This document shows positions 1 to 7,550 of a stretch of 64,000 nt of DNA, one piece after another. Below the pieces are notes generated by a model. That model was not told the DNA's origin, ran no database searches, and was given only the letters and a program-made list of their open reading frames with translations. Each line of letters opens with the position of its first letter. Position 1 is the first letter of the stretch. Source of the stretch: Corallincola platygyrae (lineage in GTDB: Bacteria; Pseudomonadota; Gammaproteobacteria; Enterobacterales; Neiellaceae); the NCBI RefSeq assembly GCF_039544265.1, contig NZ_BAABLI010000015.1, positions 186,001 to 250,000 on the forward strand, in the 5' to 3' direction. Position numbers and translations under genes: made by a program.

Positions 1-1568
1 CGAATGTCGAAGATGCGCGCTCCACTATCTTAGAGGGGGAAAAACGAAAGCTTCGAGACTTAGTGGAGAGTGCTAAAGGTATCGCTGAACCCATTCTCAA
101 AGACAATAATCTGAGCCCTGAACAAAAAAAGGAGTCGATCACCAAGCTTCTTTCGAGTGCTCAATTTGGTCCTGATGGCTATTTGTTTAGTTATGACTTC
201 AATGGAATAAGAGTTTTCTCGGGGCTAAGCCAGAAAGGAATAGGTGACAGCTTTTTCAACCTTAAAGACAGCGATGGTGTTGCTTTCATTCAGGAGCTTA
301 TAAACGCTGCCAAGAAAGGGGGCGATTACGTATTTTACAGCTACCCAAAACCTGGAGAGAATATTCCCAAGCCTAAAGTTAGCTATGCCGAAGCGATCCC
401 TGAGTTTAACTGGATGATCGGTGTAGGCACTTATATCGACCATATCGATAACAAGGTGGCAGAACTTGAACAGCAGCAGTCTGAGCAAATAGCCAGCACA
501 TTGGTTATCTATTTTGTTATTGCCGGCTTGGTTTTGGCGATAGCCCTAGTCTTTGTTCTGATGGTGACCCAGCGACTGACAGACCGCATTACACGTGTGA
601 AAGACAGGATGTTGGAGATCTCTGAAGGGGATGGCGACCTGACCCAGCGATTGGTAAAAATGCGTGACGATGAGCTGGGTGCTTTGGCGGATGCATTTAA
701 TGCCTTTGTTGATAAGGTCCACAAAACCGTCTCGGAAATTGGTAGTTCGGTTGCGGAGCTGACCGATACCAGCGTGAAGATGGCCACCATTTCTTCAGAT
801 ACCAAACACTCTATTCAAACCCAGAAAGAGGAAACGGATCTGGTGGCCACCGCGATGAATGAGATGAGCGCTTCATCTGCGGAAGTTGCCCGCTCGGCTG
901 AAGATGCCGCCAGAGCGGCTGCTCAGGCAGATCAAGGCGGTGCTGAAGCTCAGCATGTGGTTTCTGATACGGCCAACGCTATTCATCAGCTTGAAAGTGA
1001 GATTGGCCATAGTGCGTCGGCGATTGAAACTCTGGCTAATGATGTAGACGCGATTGTCAGCGTGTTGGATGTGATCCGCAGTATTGCCGAACAGACTAAC
1101 CTGTTGGCTTTGAATGCGGCCATTGAAGCGGCTCGCGCCGGTGAACAGGGCAGAGGTTTTGCTGTGGTTGCGGATGAAGTGCGCTCATTGGCGAAGCGCA
1201 CTCAGGACAGCACTGCTGAGATCCAGGAGATGATTGAACGCTTGCAAGCGGGCTCGCAGGATGCAATCCGCACTATGGGCCTGAGCCGTGCGGCGGGCGA
1301 AACCGCGGTTGAACGAGCTGAAGCAGCAACGCAGGCACTGCAGGGCATCGCCGAATCAATTGGTTTAATCAGTTCAATGAATGAACAGATCGCCAGTGCT
1401 TCGGAAGAGCAAAGTACCGTGGGTGAGTCGATTAATCAGAGCATTATTAAGATTGCTGATAACGCCACGGAAGCGGAGCTGGCATCGGCAAATGGTCATC
1501 AAGTGAGTGAGAATCTGGCAGATTTGGGTGAACGCCTGAAAGTACTGGTTGGCCAGTTCAAAGTATAA
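1..1568 (+). CDS. Methyl-accepting chemotaxis protein, 5' truncated by window edge
   Basis: Transmembrane chemoreceptor that senses a small ligand in the periplasm and controls CheA/CheW. The frame is open from base 3 and reads NVEDARSTILEGEK, aligning with residues about 37-50 of the complete twin at 1937-3610, so only the N-terminal signal anchor and first residues are outside the window. In order: single Cache-type domain (DGYLFSYDFNG and the GVGTYID end motif), a membrane helix near bases 490-560, HAMP, then the cytoplasmic signalling domain with the hallmark tip EQTNLLALNAAIEAARAGE and FAVVADEVRSLAKR. The signalling half is almost identical in protein to the next gene. No pentapeptide NWETF tether for CheR/CheB is present at the C-terminus. 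Ligand unknown; Cache domains of this type usually bind carboxylates or similar small molecules. Confidence 0.93.
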   Translation, partial: NVEDARSTILEGEKRKLRDLVESAKGIAEPILKDNNLSPEQKKESITKLLSSAQFGPDGYLFSYDFNGIRVFSGLSQKGIGDSFFNLKDSDGVAFIQELINAAKKGGDYVFYSYPKPGENIPKPKVSYAEAIPEFNWMIGVGTYIDHIDNKVAELEQQQSEQIASTLVIYFVIAGLVLAIALVFVLMVTQRLTDRITRVKDRMLEISEGDGDLTQRLVKMRDDELGALADAFNAFVDKVHKTVSEIGSSVAELTDTSVKMATISSDTKHSIQTQKEETDLVATAMNEMSASSAEVARSAEDAARAAAQADQGGAEAQHVVSDTANAIHQLESEIGHSASAIETLANDVDAIVSVLDVIRSIAEQTNLLALNAAIEAARAGEQGRGFAVVADEVRSLAKRTQDSTAEIQEMIERLQAGSQDAIRTMGLSRAAGETAVERAEAATQALQGIAESIGLISSMNEQIASASEEQSTVGESINQSIIKIADNATEAELASANGHQVSENLADLGERLKVLVGQFKV

Positions 1569-1936
1569 ACTCCTATTTGGTGTTGAGTCCGGTCCGATCA
1601 AGTTCAGGTTCGGGCTCAATATCACTCTCCATTCTGTTGATGTGTGAAGCGCATCCCTATCGAAATCTGCCTCTTTCATATACTGGTTACTTTGTTGAAT
1701 TAGAAGATTAAACTCCGACTGATTGGGCGTTGACGCTGTACTATTCAAATTGATTTCAAAATTTGCTGAACAGCGGAATCGTAGTCAGAAAAAACAGAAG
1801 AATTTAGCAGCACCAGTTGGTTCGGTTTGAGCTGATGTCTCATCTATCCAGCGACGTAATCAATGGCGATTAATATGGGCTGAGTATTGAAAAGCCCATC
1901 AGATCTGAACACTAGATATTTAGGGAACAAATTACT
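1569..1936. other. Intergenic spacer between the chemoreceptor twins
   Basis: 368 bases without a supportable gene. The only open frame is on the minus strand overlapping the 3' end of the first receptor and looks like a shadow. No clear terminator hairpin was seen after the first receptor. The second receptor therefore probably has its own promoter here. Confidence 0.5.
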
Positions 1937-3610
1937 ATGACAATGCGCAGTAAGATGCTGATGTTAGCCTTGTTACCAACATTGGGCATGTTTCTTGTGT
2001 CGACCGTTCTGACCTTACATCAGATCAATAAGATTTCCGCAGCCAATGTGGAAGATGCACGCAACACGATACTAGAGAGTGAAAAGCAGAAGCTGCGAGA
2101 TATTGTTGAAAGTACCAAAGCGATGGCTGCGCCGATACTAGAGGACAGCTCGCTCGACAAATCGCAAAAAGCGGAGCGCGTTGAAGCGCTGCTCAAACAT
2201 GCCAAATTTGGCAAAGATGGTTACCTGTTTGGGTATGACTATCAGGGGGTTCGGCTTTTTCTCGGACTGAGTGAGAAGGGCAAGGGTGATAATTTCATTG
2301 GTCTAAAAGACAGCGACGGGGTGGCACTAATCAAGGACCTCATCGCTGCTGCAAAAAGAGGTGGGGGGTACGTTTTTTATAGTTTCCCTAAGCCAGGTGA
2401 AAGCGTTCCTAAACTGAAAGTTAGTTATGCTGAAGGGATACCAGAGTTGAACTGGATGATTGGTGTCGGTACCTATATCGACCATATCGACACTAAAGTG
2501 GCAGAACTGGAAGCACAGCAAGCGGAGGATAAAACATCAATTATCATTGCTTACTTTGTTGTTGCGGGTGTCGTATTAGCGATCGCTTTTGGTTTTGTAC
2601 TGGTGGTGTCCGGCAGGCTAACGGCACGTATCACCAAAGTGAAAGACCGAATGCTGGAGATCGCCGAAGGCGATGGCGATCTGACTCAGCGCTTGGTTAA
2701 ACTGCGTGATGATGAGTTAGGTGCTTTGGCTGATGCGTTTAACGCCTTCGTCGAGAAAGTGCATAAAACGGTTTCCGATATTGGTGCTTCTGTCGCTGAA
2801 CTGACGGATACCAGTGTCAAGATGGCCACGATCTCCTCCGATACCAAACACTCCATTCAGACCCAGAAAGAAGAGACAGACCTAGTCGCCACCGCCATGA
2901 ACGAAATGAGTGCCTCGTCCGCGGAAGTGGCACGTTCAGCGGAAGACGCTGCCAGAGCGGCAGCTCAAGCTGACCAAGGTGGCGCAGAGGCACAGCATGT
3001 GGTGTCTGATACAGCCAGTGCTATCAATCAGTTGGAAAGTGAAATCGGCCATAGTGCGTCGGCGATTGAAACTCTGGCTAACGATGTAGAAGCTATTGTG
3101 AGCGTGTTGGATGTCATCCGAAGTATTGCCGAACAAACCAACTTACTGGCGTTGAATGCGGCGATTGAGGCGGCCCGTGCTGGCGAACAGGGCAGGGGCT
3201 TTGCTGTGGTAGCGGATGAGGTACGTTCGTTGGCCAAGCGCACTCAGGATAGCACCGCAGAGATCCAGGAGATGATAGAACGTCTGCAAGCAGGCTCACA
3301 GGATGCGATTCGTACCATGAGTTTGAGTCGTGCTGCGGGGGAGACCGCGGTTGAGCGAGCGGAAGCGGCGACGCAGGCTCTGCAAGGCATTGCTGAGTCT
3401 ATTGGTTTGATCAGCTCGATGAATGAGCAGATCGCCAGTGCGTCAGAAGAGCAAAGCACTGTGGGTGAATCTATCAACCAGAGCATTATTAAGATCGCTG
3501 ATAATGCAACGGAAGCAGAACAAGCGTCAGCTAATGGCCATCAGGTGAGTGAAAACCTTGCCGAGCTGGGCGAGCGTCTGAAAGCTTTGGTAGGACAATT
3601 CAAAGTGTAA
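1937..3610 (+). CDS. Methyl-accepting chemotaxis protein with Cache sensor
   Basis: Complete 557-residue chemoreceptor, paralogue of the preceding gene. An N-terminal membrane anchor (about residues 7-29), a periplasmic single Cache domain (about 35-185, with DGYLFGYDYQG and GVGTYIDHID), a second membrane helix (about 192-215), HAMP (about 215-268, ITKVKDRMLEIAEGDGDLTQRL) and the methyl-accepting signalling domain (about 285-557) with the conserved hairpin tip EQTNLLALNAAIEAARAGE. It signals to CheA/CheW and ends without a CheR/CheB tether. The sensor domains of the twins differ more than the signalling domains, so they may detect different ligands through the same cytoplasmic output. The start ATG has only a weak upstream purine stretch. 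A strong terminator follows at 3644. Confidence 0.95.
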   Translation: MTMRSKMLMLALLPTLGMFLVSTVLTLHQINKISAANVEDARNTILESEKQKLRDIVESTKAMAAPILEDSSLDKSQKAERVEALLKHAKFGKDGYLFGYDYQGVRLFLGLSEKGKGDNFIGLKDSDGVALIKDLIAAAKRGGGYVFYSFPKPGESVPKLKVSYAEGIPELNWMIGVGTYIDHIDTKVAELEAQQAEDKTSIIIAYFVVAGVVLAIAFGFVLVVSGRLTARITKVKDRMLEIAEGDGDLTQRLVKLRDDELGALADAFNAFVEKVHKTVSDIGASVAELTDTSVKMATISSDTKHSIQTQKEETDLVATAMNEMSASSAEVARSAEDAARAAAQADQGGAEAQHVVSDTASAINQLESEIGHSASAIETLANDVEAIVSVLDVIRSIAEQTNLLALNAAIEAARAGEQGRGFAVVADEVRSLAKRTQDSTAEIQEMIERLQAGSQDAIRTMSLSRAAGETAVERAEAATQALQGIAESIGLISSMNEQIASASEEQSTVGESINQSIIKIADNATEAEQASANGHQVSENLAELGERLKALVGQFKV

Positions 3611-3643
3611 AAAATCTGGTAGTTATATTCGGTAACCAGATAG

Positions 3644-3676
3644 AAAACACCGCTGCTAGCAGCGGTGTTTTTTTTA
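3644..3676 (+). terminator. Rho-independent terminator after second chemoreceptor
   Basis: A perfect inverted repeat with arms ACACCGCTGCT and AGCAGCGGTGT, bordered by A residues on the left and a run of T on the right. It lies 34 bases after the receptor stop and shortly before the end of the convergent gene at 3696, so the A/T flanks could let it act in both directions. Confidence 0.88.
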
Positions 3677-3695
3677 TATCAAAATCAATAAGTCA

Positions 3696-4184
3696 TCATC
3701 TGATATAGCGACGAACGGCAAGGCCTATCATCAACAGCGACATTATCGCTAACGTTTTTGGTGCTGGAACCATGACACTATCGCGCCAAACATACATGGT
3801 GTATTGATCGCCGTAGGCATTGTCACCAGTGTAAGCGGATATATCATCGCCATTTTGCCAGCCTGGTGCGCCATAACCTACGCCACCTAGATCAAGTTTG
3901 TAATCATCAGCATACTCATGGCCGCCAGCGATACCAATGATGGTGTACCAGCCTGTGTCCGTAATGCTGAGAGGGTCCATCGAGTCAGAAATTGAGATGC
4001 GGTAATCTGAAGCATCACCACCAAAAATCATGGCGGCGGCTTCTACCGCAGAGTAAACCGGTGGATTGGTTGTCCACCAAGGTCCGTCATCGGTTTGAAA
4101 GGTGCCTACAAAGATTGGGGCAGCTTGTACCATACCGGAAAACATCAACAACGCAGTCACTGCGAACAGCTTTATCTTGTTCAT
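3696..4184 (-). CDS. Exported protein with PEP-CTERM-like C-terminal anchor
   Basis: A 162-residue protein that I do not recognise as a named family. It starts at the ATG at 4184 (MNKIKLFAVTALLMFSG) with an AGGGG ribosome site upstream; this gives a normal signal peptide ending MVQAAP. The body is rich in Gly, Asp, Tyr and Trp and has no Cys. The C-terminus reads VPAPKTLAIMSLLMIGLAVR followed by a basic tail: a Pro-Ala-Pro motif, one hydrophobic helix and terminal Arg residues. That is the layout of PEP-CTERM sorting signals, which exosortases process in exopolysaccharide-producing bacteria (VPAP is a frequent variant in gammaproteobacteria). No exosortase lies in this window. It converges on the chemoreceptor gene. 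Function unknown; probably surface-displayed or secreted with a matrix. Confidence 0.72.
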   Translation of the reverse strand: MNKIKLFAVTALLMFSGMVQAAPIFVGTFQTDDGPWWTTNPPVYSAVEAAAMIFGGDASDYRISISDSMDPLSITDTGWYTIIGIAGGHEYADDYKLDLGGVGYGAPGWQNGDDISAYTGDNAYGDQYTMYVWRDSVMVPAPKTLAIMSLLMIGLAVRRYIR

Positions 4185-4418
4185 CTTTTCACCCCTTTGA
4201 AATCTATAATGCGATCTCATGTACTACCCGTACATTAGAAGCAATTAATGTACCTCGCTTGTTATCCAACTAATTTTTATGAGGTTATAGGACTTACAAC
4301 TTTTGGTTAAAAAATAGACTGTAAAAATATATAACGGTGGGGAGTGACGGGGTTTAAAGCGGAGGAGAGCGAAGAAAGCAGGAGCAATAGCCGAGGCCAT
4401 CACTCCTGACCTGTCGAA

Positions 4419-6233
4419 TTAAGCAGTCGTTGCGATGTATTCGTCGATAAGACGTTCCAGAATATCCAGCGGTACGGCACCGTTTTTCAGCACCACATCA
4501 TGGAAATCTCTCAGATCAAACTTGTCACCCAATGCTGACTGAGCTTTGGCTCTTAGCTCCAGGATCTTAATCATTCCGACTTTATAAGCAGTGGCCTGGC
4601 CAGGCATTACAATGTAACGCTCGATCTCTGAGACGACGTCACTTTGGGCTATGCCGGTATTGGCGGCCATATAATCAATGGCTTGTTCACGGGTCCAACG
4701 TTTATGGTGAATGCCAGTATCGACAACCAAACGAACGGCGCGGAACAGTTCGGCACCAAGGCGTCCCAGGTTGTCATAAGGATCATTTTGGAAACCCAGC
4801 TCCCAAGCCAACTGCTCAGCGTAGAGCGCCCAACCTTCGGTGTAAGCAGTAAAAGGTGCCATGCGGCGTACAAAAGGCATCCCTTCCAGCTCCATAGCGA
4901 TGGCCACTTGGAAGTGATGACCTGGAATACCCTCGTGATAGGCCAGAGTGCGCATGCCGTATTTGGGGGTGGCTTTTACATCATAGAGATTGGCAAAGAA
5001 GCGGCCCGGTCGAGTACCGTCGATAGATGGTTGTTGATAGTAAGCGCCAGGAGAGGTTTTCTCTTTAAATTCAGGAATACGCACCACTTCCATACCCGCC
5101 TTGGGGCGAATCCGAAACGCCTGGTCTAAATCCGCATCGATTTCATCCAGGATCTTCTGATAGTCAACCAGGATCTGTGCTCTGCCTGCATCACTGTCTT
5201 CGTAGTAGAACTCAGGTTTGTCGGCCACGGTTGCCATCGCGGGTGTAAATCCACCGGAAATATCAATCCCTTCTAACGCCATAATAGTGAGCATCTGGGC
5301 TTGAATACGGTCAACCTCATCCAGGCCTAACTGGTGCAGTTGGTCGGGCGTGTAGTCGGTAGTGGTAAACATCTTCAGCGCCAGCTGGTAGGCCTTATCG
5401 CCCTCTGGCAAGTGCCAGTAGCCGTCATCTGTCCCTGCTTTGCCTGCCAATACAGTGAAATAGTCGATGAAGGTTTGATAGGCAGGATAGACATGGCTGG
5501 TCAAACGAGCTTCTGCCGTTGCCAGCAGGTTTGCTTTTTGGTCCGATGGGATCTGCTCTGCCTGTTCCAGTTTGTTTGCTAACGACACAACCAAAATGTT
5601 CTTTTTGGGCTCGGTAGTAACAAACGCATTCATCTCATCGAGCACTCGATCGATCACGAAGCGAGGCGGAATAATGCCCCGTTCTTCACGTATTTTCAGA
5701 CCCTGCAAATTTTCGCTGAATTTGCGTTTTACATCTTCGAGACGCGCAATATAGTTTTCCGCATCTTCAACGGTATTTACCTGATGCTGCGCTTCCATAA
5801 AGCTGGGGTAGCCGTTTTGGATCCCAAATAGCTGATTTACAGGGTAGGTGTGATAACGGTAGGGCTCGGCTTCGATAAAGGTGTCCAGTAGGTAGCGAGA
5901 TATCTCCTGCGACAGAGCTTCCTGACCTTCCAAGCCTTGGTAGTTGTCCAGGCCTGCGCGAAAAGTCTTTATCGTTGCGAACAGCTCGTCGGTTTTCTCT
6001 GGGCGGTCATCATCCAGCTTGGCGTTATGGCCTTTGATCCCCACCGACTCTAAAAAGCCAAGTGAAGTGAGAGTTTCTGGACTGTCGAATGCTATCTTCA
6101 CCAGTTCGCGGTCAAGGAAAGCACGGAAAAAAACGGGCTTCTCTGCATACCATTCGTGAGCAACAAAGGCCCCGCCAGCCAGTAGAACGGTTAAGGTACC
6201 GCCACCGACCCATTTCAATATCTTTTTAATCAT
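4419..6233 (-). CDS. DUF885 family membrane-anchored peptidase-like protein
   Basis: 604 residues. The N-terminus has a short cytoplasmic stretch and one hydrophobic helix (about residues 8-27), giving a membrane-anchored or exported protein. The body matches the DUF885 family: the metal-site-like motif HEGIPGHH around residues 429-436, the following EGWALYAEQLAWELG with a probable third metal ligand Glu, and the C-terminal MPGQATAYKVGMIKILELR block. Family members are of usual length near 600 and are thought to be zinc metallopeptidases of the gluzincin type; substrate unknown. It is transcribed away from the TetR gene at 6406, with 172 bases between the starts, which suggests local control by that regulator. 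Confidence 0.85.
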   Translation of the reverse strand: MIKKILKWVGGGTLTVLLAGGAFVAHEWYAEKPVFFRAFLDRELVKIAFDSPETLTSLGFLESVGIKGHNAKLDDDRPEKTDELFATIKTFRAGLDNYQGLEGQEALSQEISRYLLDTFIEAEPYRYHTYPVNQLFGIQNGYPSFMEAQHQVNTVEDAENYIARLEDVKRKFSENLQGLKIREERGIIPPRFVIDRVLDEMNAFVTTEPKKNILVVSLANKLEQAEQIPSDQKANLLATAEARLTSHVYPAYQTFIDYFTVLAGKAGTDDGYWHLPEGDKAYQLALKMFTTTDYTPDQLHQLGLDEVDRIQAQMLTIMALEGIDISGGFTPAMATVADKPEFYYEDSDAGRAQILVDYQKILDEIDADLDQAFRIRPKAGMEVVRIPEFKEKTSPGAYYQQPSIDGTRPGRFFANLYDVKATPKYGMRTLAYHEGIPGHHFQVAIAMELEGMPFVRRMAPFTAYTEGWALYAEQLAWELGFQNDPYDNLGRLGAELFRAVRLVVDTGIHHKRWTREQAIDYMAANTGIAQSDVVSEIERYIVMPGQATAYKVGMIKILELRAKAQSALGDKFDLRDFHDVVLKNGAVPLDILERLIDEYIATTA

Positions 6234-6330
6234 AGTGTTCCCTAGAGTTTTATTTTTGTAGGTGGCCTCTCATCGAAACTAGAGGGAGAGACTAATATTC
6301 GTTAACAAAAATATCACAACACACACTACG

Positions 6331-6348
6331 GTAAACGATTGCGTTTAC
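6331..6348. promoter_or_regulatory. Candidate TetR operator palindrome
   Basis: GTAAACGATTGCGTTTAC, arms of 7 bases perfectly inverted around 4 bases, lies midway between the divergent DUF885 and TetR genes. TetR-family regulators commonly bind such palindromes in the shared promoter region of the gene they control. Assignment is by position and symmetry only. Confidence 0.45.
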
Positions 6349-6405
6349 TATAAAAGTTTTTCAAAATGTGTCGTTTTTTCATACATCTAAATCAGTTGCC
6401 GCGTT

Positions 6406-7041
6406 ATGAATCTGTCAGTACTTAAACATCAGGATATCCTGAGCGCCGCAATGGAGCTGTTTAAAGCCAAGGGATTTCAAGGCACGACAATGCAGGCGAT
6501 CGCCGATGCTGCGGGCGTTTCCAAACGTACGCTATATCGCCACTTTCCCAATAAAGACAAGCTATTCAGTCGCTTGATTGGCGAGTTATCCAAGCAGTGC
6601 ATTCAAAATGTCACCATTCGATTTAAGCCAGATCAGCCACTGGCCTCGCAGCTTCGTCAACTGTTAGAGGAAAAGCTGGCACTATTCGAAAATCCAGATT
6701 TTCTCTGGTTGGTGCGTATTGCGGTACCTGAATTAATCATCTGCCCGGAGCGAGCTCGCCTGCTGACTGAAGTGCTGCATCATCAGGAAGGGCCGCTGAC
6801 ACAGTGGCTGAAAGATGCCAATGATGCGGGTGCCATTGATTGCCTCCACCCAATTTCGCTTGCCAAGCAGGTGCAGGGAATGCTGGATGGCACAGCGTTA
6901 TGGCCGCAACTTCTCGGCGGTTCTATGCCATTGAATTCTCAAGAGAAGTCCGACCTGATCAGCAACGCTATTCGATTTATCACCTCCTCAAACTCGCAAA
7001 GCCCTTTCGCGACACTGCCTGCAGCCCACGCATTGATCTAG
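6406..7041 (+). CDS. TetR/AcrR family transcriptional regulator
   Basis: 211 residues. The N-terminal helix-turn-helix is clear: ILSAAMELFKAKGFQGTTM, then the recognition region VSKRTLYRHFPNKDKLF (about residues 8-55). The rest is a helical ligand-binding and dimerisation domain resembling the AefR-like C-terminal group (residues about 80-195). It probably represses its own gene and the divergent DUF885 gene at 6233, consistent with the palindrome at 6331. Ligand unknown. No good Shine-Dalgarno precedes the ATG, but this start is the first one and places the HTH at the normal distance from the N-terminus. Confidence 0.9.
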   Translation: MNLSVLKHQDILSAAMELFKAKGFQGTTMQAIADAAGVSKRTLYRHFPNKDKLFSRLIGELSKQCIQNVTIRFKPDQPLASQLRQLLEEKLALFENPDFLWLVRIAVPELIICPERARLLTEVLHHQEGPLTQWLKDANDAGAIDCLHPISLAKQVQGMLDGTALWPQLLGGSMPLNSQEKSDLISNAIRFITSSNSQSPFATLPAAHALI

Positions 7042-7275
7042 CGCAATGCGTGGTGAGAAATAGAGCGGTTAAAACTATGTTAGCCGCTCTTTATGATACC
7101 GATCTCATAAAGAGCGCCTGAGTAACATCTTTGGTTGAAAACCAACCTATCTATGGTTAAGTTATAGGCGTCATAAATTTGACGTATCGATGCCTCACAT
7201 ACCATTGTGTTCAGCTCGTTGCGCCGATAGAGCTAAATATGTATTCGTAACGCATTGTTTTGAGTGGCTTTAATA

Positions 7276-7289
7276 TTGATTTAAATCAA
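7276..7289. promoter_or_regulatory. FNR/EtrA-type box upstream of alpha-amylase
   Basis: TTGATTTAAATCAA matches the FNR consensus TTGAT-N4-ATCAA at all ten fixed positions. It lies 262 bases before the amylase start. FNR (EtrA in Shewanella) is the oxygen-sensing activator/repressor. Because the motif is A/T-rich it can occur by chance; promoter position is not known. Confidence 0.5.
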
Positions 7290-7413
7290 TTTCAGGCCTC
7301 GCTGTTTGTGCGTTCTCACCACCTCTCCATTAGATTTGTGGTGACAAATATTTATCTATCAATGGGCCTACAGCTGCTGTTTTCTCTTGCTTTGGGGCTT
7401 TTTTATGCACGTC

Positions 7414-7433
7414 AAATGGTAACGCTACCATTT
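7414..7433. promoter_or_regulatory. LacI-family-type operator upstream of alpha-amylase
   Basis: AAATGGTAACGCTACCATTT is a 20-base palindrome centred on CG with a single mismatched pair, the shape of LacI/GalR-family operators such as those used by MalR-type maltose regulators. It ends 117 bases before the amylase ATG. No LacI-family gene is in the window, so the regulator would be elsewhere. Confidence 0.5.
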
Positions 7434-7550
7434 TAGCTTTTGCTGTTTTTGAAGGGCGGGTAGCGGATAAATGCCCGGCCCTGGCCCGACGTATGTTGGC
7501 GGGGGCCCTTGGACGCTGAATTTGCAACCATAAAGACACAAGGGAAAACA

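Larger units (their letters stand above)
7042..7550. other. Regulatory intergenic region upstream of alpha-amylase
   Basis: About 510 bases without a gene. It holds an 11-base perfect inverted repeat GCTCTTTATGA/TCATAAAGAGC (7086-7115, 8-base loop, no T-run after it on either strand), a consensus FNR-type box (7276-7289) and a LacI-type palindrome (7414-7433). An open frame on the minus strand crosses the region but has no ribosome site or recognisable protein. Confidence 0.55.

Noticed and set aside
7086..7115. 11-base inverted repeat as terminator of the TetR gene
   Set aside because: No T-run follows the stem on either strand; noted only as a stem-loop within the intergenic region.
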